The notes beneath the pieces are model-generated. The model made no database searches. It was not told where the DNA came from and was given only the letters and a program-made list of their open reading frames with translations. The position numbers were made by a program, and so were the translations under genes. Shown here piece after piece: positions 15,016 through 22,500 of a stretch of DNA of 28,456 bases (positions within the stretch are counted from its first letter, which is position 1; the number at the start of each line of letters is the position of its first letter). Source of the DNA: JAAFIM01 sp964467315 (GTDB taxonomy: Bacteria; Bacteroidota; Bacteroidia; Chitinophagales; Saprospiraceae); NCBI GenBank assembly GCA_964467315.1, contig CAYXSA010000056.1, positions 1 through 28,456 on the forward strand. Reading direction: 5' to 3'.

Positions 15016-17277
15016 CTACTTGCTTCCTTTGCGTTTGAAGATAAAATTGCCGCCTTCGTCGCCAGCTTGGGGCAGTACGCCGAATTGGGGGATTTGCTGA
15101 TTGGGGCTATTGTTGATAACGGCGGGTTTCACCTTGCTGTAGAGGTCTTCGGCGGTGAAGCAGTCGGCGGTATTGTCTTGCAGGCGTTTGACGAAGTATT
15201 TGAAAAATACGCTATCATCGGGCACGACGGTATTAGCGCCGCTGGTCATGGCGCGGCGGGAGGGGATTTGCCCCATTTGCTGGCAGGCGAAATCCGTCAT
15301 GTCGCGGTAGCTACCCGACAGAATCGAGCCGCTAAAGCAAGCGTCGGCGACGATGAGTACGTGTTTTGCTTTCATGCCATTGACGTAATCGCGCAACTCG
15401 GCATTGGAAAACCAGTTGGAACGTTTTTCTTTTTCGGCATCGCTGGGCAGCCAATAGCCGACCTCGTTTTTCACTACACCGTGTCCAGCGTAGAAGATAA
15501 GCAGGTTATCTTTTTCGCCCAAGCGTTCTTGGAGATAGGCGAGTTTGTTGATAATATCGTCTTTGGTGGGGTCGGCGAGAATGTGAATATCGCCAGGCGC
15601 GAAGGTATAATTGCTGCTTAGTACGCTTTGCAGTTCCTTGATGTCTTTGGTCGGATTGACGAGGTCTTTGATAGACATATCTTGGTAAGTGCCTACACCG
15701 ATGAGCAGGGCGTGGTAATTGCCGCCGCCGCTTGCTTTGTACTCGATGGTGCGTTTTTCGGAGCGAACGGTGTGTTGGGCGGTGGTTACGACGATTTCTA
15801 CGACGTTGTTGCCTTGTGCGAGGTTGATGCTTTGGGCGACCATACCAGAGCAGTCGTTATCGACCTCGAAGCCGCGAGAGCTGTACGTTACGTCCTTGCC
15901 GTTGAGTAAGACCTGTACTTTGGTGAGGGCAGCGCCGTCGCTATGAATGCAGGCTTTGATGTCATAAGTAACCTTTGTAGAGGAAGCGAAAGCGCCGTAG
16001 GGATAATCCCAAGTGATGGTGGGCGGATTTTTTGCTTTCTGTTTGCTATTGGCATCGGCGAGCATTTTTTTGTACTCGGCGTTGCTGGGGTCTTTTTTGA
16101 CGGCGGTATTGAGGTCGGCTATGGCGGCGCTATTATTGCCAAGTGCGAGATAGGCTTTAGCGCGGTCGCTGTAATAATAAGCGTCTTTGGTCGTAGAGAG
16201 GCTTAGCGCGGTATTGAAGTCGTTGAGGGCATCGTGTGGGCGATTGAGGCAGAGCTGTATAGCGCCTTTGGTGTGGTAGGAATAGTCTACTTTTTCGAGC
16301 GCTAAAGACTTGTTGATGTCGCTTAATGCGCCTGTGCATTGTCCTGCGTTGTATTTAGCCCAAGCCAAATTGTTGTAGGCTACGGCATTATCTTTGTCGA
16401 TGCGCAGCGAGTGCGTAAAGTGCTCGATGGCTTCGTCGTAGTGTTCTTTTTCGAGTGCGGCTACGCCTGCGTTGAAATAGACATCAAATTCTTCTTTTTT
16501 GTCTACATCGGCGTTGAAGTGTAGGGCGATAAGGCGGCGACCACCGTCCCAGCCTTCTTTGATATATTTTACGGGGAAGGTAGGGCTGGTGGTGTAGTAT
16601 TCTTTGCGCTGTTTGGGCAGCTTAGAGAGAACGACGAACCATTGTCCTTCGCCATAGGTTACGGAGGTGATATTATAGCCGAGCGCGTATTTTTCTTGTA
16701 TCCATTTGGTAGGAAATTCGACGGAGGGCAAATAAAGTTGCTTGTCATAAGGCACACCGTCCGCCATGATAGCGACCCATTCGCCGTTGCCGTAGGCTAC
16801 GCTGATGATGTCGCGTGTGCTCCAGTAACCTTTAATAAATTCGGCGATTTCCGCCAGGCTTTGGCGTTTTCCCCAGACCTCTTTGGTTTGTCCTGCGCCT
16901 TGCGACATGACTACCGCCCATTCGCCACCGCCGTAGGCTACCTTCGTAACGCTGTAGCCTTCCTTCCACCATTGTTCGATAAAATCAGAGGGGAAGCTCT
17001 TTTGTCTACGCCAACGCTGGTGCGTGTACTGATTTTTTCCCATGACAACGCGCCAACCTTTGGGGCTGTAGGTGATGTCCGTGATATATTGCCCCTCGCC
17101 CCATTTTCTGTCGATAAATTCTTTCGGAAAAAATTCTTCTTCGGCGCTATAGCTCTGTAAGTGCGTAGCATCCGTCATTATCGCCAGCCAAGTATCGTTT
17201 TGCGCTTGCGCCCAATTTGCCGAAAAAAGCCAGACGGCAGCAAGCAGATACAGCCATTTTTTGTTCCAATTACGCAT
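15016..17277 (-). CDS. Secreted caspase-like protein, tandem repeats plus TPR
   Basis: A 753-residue exported protein in four parts. Signal peptide 1-25 (ANWAQA-Q). Five repeats of about 45 residues (about 27-260) with the pattern W-hydrophobic3-M ... FP..FI...W..GY.IT.V.YG.G.W, resembling DUF7477 repeats. Three to four TPR units at about 265-405 (NAVAYNNLAWAKYNAGQ, KDAYYYSDRAKAYLALGN). An Ig-like linker to about 515, then a C14 caspase domain at about 525-745 with His599 (FYAGHGV) and Cys647 (ADACFSGS). It is probably a lysine/arginine-specific or regulatory peptidase in the periplasm; substrate unknown. TPR and W-repeats suggest protein-protein contacts. Both dyad residues are intact, so it should be active. 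The stop codon adjoins element copy 6. Confidence 0.92.
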   Translation of the reverse strand: MRNWNKKWLYLLAAVWLFSANWAQAQNDTWLAIMTDATHLQSYSAEEEFFPKEFIDRKWGEGQYITDITYSPKGWRVVMGKNQYTHQRWRRQKSFPSDFIEQWWKEGYSVTKVAYGGGEWAVVMSQGAGQTKEVWGKRQSLAEIAEFIKGYWSTRDIISVAYGNGEWVAIMADGVPYDKQLYLPSVEFPTKWIQEKYALGYNITSVTYGEGQWFVVLSKLPKQRKEYYTTSPTFPVKYIKEGWDGGRRLIALHFNADVDKKEEFDVYFNAGVAALEKEHYDEAIEHFTHSLRIDKDNAVAYNNLAWAKYNAGQCTGALSDINKSLALEKVDYSYHTKGAIQLCLNRPHDALNDFNTALSLSTTKDAYYYSDRAKAYLALGNNSAAIADLNTAVKKDPSNAEYKKMLADANSKQKAKNPPTITWDYPYGAFASSTKVTYDIKACIHSDGAALTKVQVLLNGKDVTYSSRGFEVDNDCSGMVAQSINLAQGNNVVEIVVTTAQHTVRSEKRTIEYKASGGGNYHALLIGVGTYQDMSIKDLVNPTKDIKELQSVLSSNYTFAPGDIHILADPTKDDIINKLAYLQERLGEKDNLLIFYAGHGVVKNEVGYWLPSDAEKEKRSNWFSNAELRDYVNGMKAKHVLIVADACFSGSILSGSYRDMTDFACQQMGQIPSRRAMTSGANTVVPDDSVFFKYFVKRLQDNTADCFTAEDLYSKVKPAVINNSPNQQIPQFGVLPQAGDEGGNFIFKRKGSK

Positions 17278-17401
17278 ATAGGTTTGCAGTGTGTAGGTGA
17301 TGAATACGTTACCAAAAACTTAAAGAAATAATTATGCCAACGCGGCTATTTTAACGTAGATGATTTTCTACAGCAGTTTGGCGTGCGATTACAAGGCAGA
17401 T

Positions 17402-17446
17402 AAACGCCCCCGTCTGATGCAATCTTATCGGGCGGAGGCGTTTTTT
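17402..17446. terminator. Terminator downstream of the OmpA-family gene
   Basis: AAACGCC at 17402-17408 pairs with GGCGTTT at 17437-17443, and CCCG (17409-17412) with CGGG (17429-17432), leaving a 4-nt bulge. The T-run is stronger on the plus strand (17441-17446); on the minus strand the tail is only TTTATCT. Since only the minus-strand OmpA gene (stop at 17467) ends here, it probably terminates that transcript. The rest of the 189-bp gap holds nothing I recognise. Confidence 0.55.
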
Positions 17447-17466
17447 ATTCATTTTTTTGGGGCGGC

Positions 17467-18543
17467 TTACTTGCCTTTCAGCGCGCCATAGATAATATCC
17501 AAGCGCGGGGCAAGTATAATATCGGTGCGGCGGTTTTTGGCTTTGCCGTCGCTTGTCGCATTGTCGGCTACGGGGGCATGCTGCCCGCGTCCTGCTGCCG
17601 TGAGGCGGGTAGGGTCTACGCTGGCTTTTAGCAGCTCGTCGATGATAGAGATGGAGCGCTCGGTGCTCAATTTCCAATTGCCTGCCGCCGTGCCGTCGCT
17701 ATCGGTATGCCCCTCCACGAGGATAGCAATGTCCGTGTTGTTGTTCAATACGCGGGCGAGTTTTTGCAAGGCATCCACGCCTTTGGGGTCGAGTTTGGAG
17801 CTGCCAGAGGCGAAAAGCAAATTTTGACTCAAGGACACATAGACCTTGCCGTCTTTCTCATAAACGCTCAAATCCGAAGACTGAAAACCGCGCAGCGCAT
17901 CGTTCAATGCTTGCTGCAAGGCTTTAGCCTTTGCGTCGCGCTCGGCGATAATTTTTTCTAATTCGGCGACGCGTTTTTCGCGCTCTGCAAGCTCCTTTTG
18001 TAGCTCTTTTTTGATGGTTTCCAAGTCGGCAAGATTGCCGTCCTTGTCGCGGATTTGCTTGCTCAAATAGTCCAACTGCTCGCGGTCGCGCTTGTTTTGC
18101 GCCTCCTTTTCGGCAAGTTCTGCCTCTCTGCGCCGCAAAAGGTCTTCCTTCTTGGCGAGTTCTTCCGAGATTTGGTCTCTGCGGTCGAGGGCATCTTTTT
18201 TCAGTCGGTCATTCAAGTCGAGCAGCTCCTTGTAAGTGCGATTTAGACGGTCATTGGTCGTTTGCAGGTCATCATTTCTTTTCAGCTGCGTGTCGTAGCT
18301 TGCCTGCAATTTGTTGTGGTTAATCTCCAATTCGCCGTACTGCTTGCGCACGGTGGCAAGCTCTTCTTCGGTGCGAATGCGCGAATCTTCAGCTACTTTT
18401 TTGGCGGCAAGCGCCTCGCTTTGCGCCGATTGCGCCTGCTGTTTGGCAGTTACTTCCTCCTGATACTTGCGCGTCGGTACGCAAGAAGAAAGCGCTATAC
18501 CCAATGCCGCAAGTAGCGGGAGGCTATGGCGAAATAGTGTCAT
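17467..18543 (-). CDS. OmpA-family lipoprotein with long coiled coil
   Basis: A 358-residue outer-membrane lipoprotein. The lipobox ALSSC places the lipidated cysteine at 21. Residues about 25-215 form one long, highly charged coiled coil (repeated EEL, RRREAELAEKEAQ, REKRVAELEKII). The C-terminal OmpA/MotB domain (about 232-345) has LLFASGSSKLDPKG, EGHTDSDG, NWKLSTERS and AGRGQ...KNRRTDI, the residues that bind diaminopimelate in peptidoglycan. It should tether the outer membrane to the cell wall, with the coiled coil as spacer. It is a single gene, with element copy 7 pointing toward its start from 65 bp upstream. Confidence 0.94.
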   Translation of the reverse strand: MTLFRHSLPLLAALGIALSSCVPTRKYQEEVTAKQQAQSAQSEALAAKKVAEDSRIRTEEELATVRKQYGELEINHNKLQASYDTQLKRNDDLQTTNDRLNRTYKELLDLNDRLKKDALDRRDQISEELAKKEDLLRRREAELAEKEAQNKRDREQLDYLSKQIRDKDGNLADLETIKKELQKELAEREKRVAELEKIIAERDAKAKALQQALNDALRGFQSSDLSVYEKDGKVYVSLSQNLLFASGSSKLDPKGVDALQKLARVLNNNTDIAILVEGHTDSDGTAAGNWKLSTERSISIIDELLKASVDPTRLTAAGRGQHAPVADNATSDGKAKNRRTDIILAPRLDIIYGALKGK

Positions 18544-18607
18544 AGTTTAATAATTTATATAAGTGCGTTGATAAATCGGTGTTCGTTTTTGGGGCTTTTT
18601 TTATTTT

Positions 18608-18713
18608 GGGCGTGCCCCTCACAGCCTTGCGGCTGTTCGGGTCGGGCTATTCGCTCCATCAGCTTCGCCCCGCCTGCGGCGCGGCTCGCTGGTTCCGCTG
18701 CTATCCCTCACGC
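18608..18713 (-). repeat. Dispersed three-way-junction element, copy 7
   Basis: On the minus strand GCGTGAGGGATAG is followed by arm 2 of the AGCGGAACCAGC...GCTGATGGAGC type, ATAGCCCGA and arm 3. Arm 3 here is short and informative: CCC-GA-ACAGCC-GCAA-GGCTGT-GA-GGG, a stem with a symmetric GA/GA internal loop and a GNRA-type tetraloop. It ends in GGGCACGCCC and an A-rich tail toward the OmpA-family gene start. Confidence 0.88.
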
Positions 18714-18749
18714 GGCGGTACGTTGAAGGGCAACCCTGCCGAAAAAACG

Positions 18750-19397
18750 CTACAGGTTGCCAAAATGTTGGTCAACGGTGCGAACTTCCTCAGGCAGCTT
18801 CGTGTCGAAAAAACGAAAGGCTATGGGGTAAGAAGGGGCTTTGCCTTTGTTGGCATTTACGGCGCTGACAATGAGAAAAATGAAACAAAGCGTCCCGTAA
18901 ATTACCAACAATAAAAAGCCAATCAAAATCGAAATAACAAAGCTATCGCTAAATTTGACAGGGCGTGGCTGAACGGGCGCAGACTGAACAAATAGGCTGG
19001 CAATCAAAAAAACAGCAAGCCCAAAAATCAAGCAATAAATCAGCGTAGAGAGCAGCATATTAAGTACCCCCTTGCCGTGTGCGTCTATCAGTGGGCTTTT
19101 GCTTCTACGCGCCCCCCACATGATGAGGGAGATGAGCCAGCCGACATAGGGCACAAACAAAATAAGGTGCAGCATCATTGCATAGGTACCATTTTGCTGG
19201 GCATCATCTTTTGCAGAGTAGCCTGTTTGCTCGTACTCGCTGGTAGCGGGTAGAGGCTGCTTGCTGCTGTTGGCGTTTCCGGGCTGCGCTGTGCTTTCTT
19301 GGCGCAGGCGCTCGCATTCTTGTTCGTATTCGGCTTGAGTTAAGATGCCTTGCTGTCGTAGGCGCTCCAACTGCCGCAGGTCGTTATCGATATTCAT
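18750..19397 (-). CDS. SHOCT-DUF4870 membrane protein
   Basis: A 215-residue inner-membrane protein. The N-terminus is a SHOCT-type short helical motif (LRQLERLRQQGILTQAEYEQECERLR, residues 7-32), followed by a polar linker to about 70. The DUF4870 region then has three hydrophobic helices at about 73-93, 110-135 and 148-178, including the family's DAHGKGVLNMLLSTLIY segment. The last residues (RTVDQHFGNL) are cytoplasmic by the positive-inside pattern. Function is not known; these proteins are common and usually single genes. It is flanked by element copy 7 downstream and copy 8 upstream. Confidence 0.88.
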   Translation of the reverse strand: MNIDNDLRQLERLRQQGILTQAEYEQECERLRQESTAQPGNANSSKQPLPATSEYEQTGYSAKDDAQQNGTYAMMLHLILFVPYVGWLISLIMWGARRSKSPLIDAHGKGVLNMLLSTLIYCLIFGLAVFLIASLFVQSAPVQPRPVKFSDSFVISILIGFLLLVIYGTLCFIFLIVSAVNANKGKAPSYPIAFRFFDTKLPEEVRTVDQHFGNL

Positions 19398-19453
19398 AGC
19401 GTTGGCAAAGATAGTTTTTTTTTGCGAAAAAAGGCGCTTTTCTTCGCAGACAG

Positions 19454-19478
19454 CCCGCCGCGCCTTTTGCGCGGCGGG
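19454..19478. repeat. Companion hairpin of element copy 8
   Basis: CCCGCCGCGC at 19454-19463 and GCGCGGCGGG at 19469-19478 form a perfect 10-bp stem with a 5-nt loop. It lies 7 bp before the GCGTG end of copy 8, separated by an A-rich linker, as in copies 1, 2, 3, 4 and 6. Confidence 0.75.
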
Positions 19479-19485
19479 ATAAAAC

Positions 19486-19566
19486 GCGTGAGGGATTGTA
19501 GAGCCGTAGCATGCTACGGCTCAAAAGCCCGACCGCGCCGCCTTTTTAGCGGCGCGGGCACGCCCC
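19486..19566 (+). repeat. Dispersed three-way-junction element, copy 8
   Basis: The shortest copy: GCGTGAGGGAT, arm 2 (AGCCGTAGCATGCTACGGCT palindrome at 19502-19521), AAAAGCCCGA, arm 3 (CGCGCCGC/GCGGCGCG with a short T-rich loop) and GGGCACGCCCC with an A-run. It lies 8 bp from the stop codon of the macroglobulin-type gene. The AUAG/AUAG internal loop seen in other copies is altered here to AUUG/AAAAG. Confidence 0.87.
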
Positions 19567-19573
19567 AAAAAAA

Positions 19574-22500
19574 TCACTGAATAACAACCCTAGTCGGCTG
19601 CGCCCAAGCGCGCAATTCTTGCGTATAATAGGCATAGGTACAAGAAGCGGCGGCTTCATAAGTGCCCGAAATATCCGCTTTTAGCGCCAAATTTAGGCTT
19701 TTTTCCTCCCCCGCCTGCAAGCGGCGGAAATGCAAAATGAGCGCGCCCTCGTGCAGCTCATAATAATCGAAAATTTGCCGCTTTTGCAGCTCTTTTAGCT
19801 GCCAATGTTGGAGGCTAAGCCCAGCAGGAATGCCGATTTGCGCTATAACCATCTCGGCGCTTTTATCGGGGCTGGAATTTCGGATTTTTGCGCTAAAATT
19901 GAGCGTTTCGCCCGCCTTTGTGCTGCTATTGGAGAGGGCGCAAGCGAGGGAAAGCGCGCAGGCGCTATTGGCTTTGGGGGCATTGGTCGTGTAACTTACC
20001 GTTAGGTCATGTGCGATGGCTTCTTTTAGACCCTCGCGGCGAATGCTTACCCTGTTTTTGCCCACTTTTAGCCCTTTTAGGGGTATAGTTGCCGCGTAGA
20101 CTGCGCTTAGGTCTATGCGCTGCGCTTCTTTGCCCTCGATAAGTACGACTATAGCGCCTTTTTGCGGCTCCTTGATGCCATTTTTTGCAAATTCTACGAA
20201 GGCTTTTAGGGTCAAAACCGTGCCTTGAGTGGAGCCATAGCCGTAGTAACCCTTGCTGCTCTTGAGGAAGGCGATGGTTTTGGTAGCGCGGGAGCGACTT
20301 TTTTCGCTTTTGAGCAGCGCAAGCGCGGCTAAAGCGCTGGTTTCTACCCGCAGCGAATTGCCTGTGGACTGCGTTACGCTGCTGCTTTTGCCCATAAAAC
20401 TGCCGTCGGCGTTCTGTGTCGCAAGCAAGAGCGTTAAAAAACGCTCGCTTTCTGCCCGCTTGTCGATATTTTGGTAGATAAGGGCGATCAATGCAAGCTG
20501 ATAAGGGTCTTGATTTGCTTCGGCGGCTTGGGCGGCGGCGGCGATTTCTTGTTTTATTTCCTTGCCTTTGCCGATTTCGGTCATTGCCCAGCTAATGTAG
20601 GCTTGAGCGGGCGCTCCTGTCGACCAACTTGGCAGATTTTCGGGGTTGATTTTCCAGCCGCCCGCGCCATCGCGCTGCGAAAGCAGCCATTTTGTAGTGC
20701 GTTCAATGAGTGCATCGCTCACCCCCTCGTAGACTTTGCGCATTTCTACAAATTGCATCAGCCCATAAGCCGTTATGGCTTCATTGGCGGGGTCGCGCCC
20801 ATACCATTCAAAGCCGCCTTTGGGGCATTCGTAGCCCGCCAAGCGCTCGTAACCTGCCTGTAGGTATTCCTGTATTCGTTTTTCTTTGGCTTTATCCATT
20901 TTTGGGCTTGTGCGCATGAGTTGCAAAGCCAGCACATTGGGGTAGTTGCTGCTGCTGGTCTGCTCAAAACAGCCCGTCGGCATACGCAGCATCGACTCCG
21001 CCCCCGCCAAAATCTCTTCCAAATCGTTGGGATAAATGCGCAAGTTAGCATTTAGGCTACCCTCCGTGTAGGCGGGAATCTCTATATCGAAACTTTGTTC
21101 CCGTTCTTCGTTGCTGTTGTAGACCTCTTGCTGGGGGAAACCGCGCGGGCGCGAGCGGATGGGCAGGGCGATGCGGTCGCTAAGCTTATCGGCGCTGAAA
21201 AAGGCGAGTATTTCGCCGCTACCCGCTTGGCTTAAGGCTTCGCATTCTATATAAATTGTCGCGCTGCTTTTGGGGGCGATGCTCAAAGTGGCGAGAGGCG
21301 CTTTAGTCCAATTTAGGCACTTGGGCAAGGCTATTTTAAGTTGCCCTTTGATGGTGTCCGTCGTGTTGTTGCTAAGCGTAAGCGGAATGCGCAAGAGGTC
21401 GCCACATAAAAGCTCTTCGGGCAGCTTGGCGGATAATTGCAAGGGCTGCTGCGTGAAATACTTGTATTCGCCACGCCCCAGCCCGCCGCGCATACCGCAG
21501 CCCTCCACGCTTACGCGAAATTGACTAAGCGCATCGGAGTTGAAAAAGCTGACTTCAGCGATGCCCTGCGCATTGGTGCGCAGTTGCGGATTCCAATACA
21601 GGGTTGTGCGGAAATCATCGCGCAGGGTGTTTTCATCTGCCAACTTTTCGTATTTCGGCGCGTAGAACTTGCGTGTGAGCGTGTAGTTGGTAGTGGCATA
21701 CTCATATTCATCTCCCCATTGTTCGTCTGTTCTATCTCGTTGTGCTACAGCCTGCTCTATGGCTTCGCGCAATCGCTGTTCGCGTTCTGTTTCAGAAATT
21801 GGGTTGGGGTCTGCTGCTGCTCTGGCGGCATTTTTATCTTCGTCGGCTTCGTTCATCTCGTCCATAGTAACCACTTTTTCTTCAATGGCTTCGTCTAGTA
21901 TTATAAATAACGATGGCGGCGGTGGTGGCGGTGGTGGTGGCGGCGGCGGCAGATGAGTGTAGTAATCGTATATCAGCTCTTTCGCGGCTTCGCGCGCTTC
22001 TTTCGTAGGGCGGGCAGGGCGCTCTTTTCCTTTGTCTTTTGCTGTAGTGCCTGTTTTTTGGGCGGCGATAGCGCTTATATTGCGGGTAGCGAGTTTTTCG
22101 ATTTCTTCTGCCAAGATAGTGCAGCTATTGCTGGGGTCGCTCTGCGGTATAACGGAACGATTTACATTGGGGGCAGGCTTGGTAACTTTGCGCCCATCGC
22201 TATAGGTGTAGGTAATGGTAGCACCCCTATATGGTTGCATGCGTATTATCAGCGGCAGACTGTCGGGCTGATTCAAAAAAGATTCACTTTCGGAGCTTGC
22301 GGAGCCTGCGGAATCTACGGCATGTATACTATTATTTAGCCTGTCTTCTAAGGTGGCAAAAGAAAACTCTCCGCGCTCGTTGGTAGATATATATTTGCCT
22401 GTTTGAGCATTGTACACTTGCGCCTTTTCTGCGGGCTTGCCTTTGGAGTCTAAGACGATGCCGCTGATATGACGTTTTCTGAGGGCGTATAATCGTATAT

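Noticed and set aside
15067..15621. Plus-strand 184-codon open frame
   Set aside because: Antisense shadow of the caspase domain; composition follows the codon bias of the minus-strand gene.
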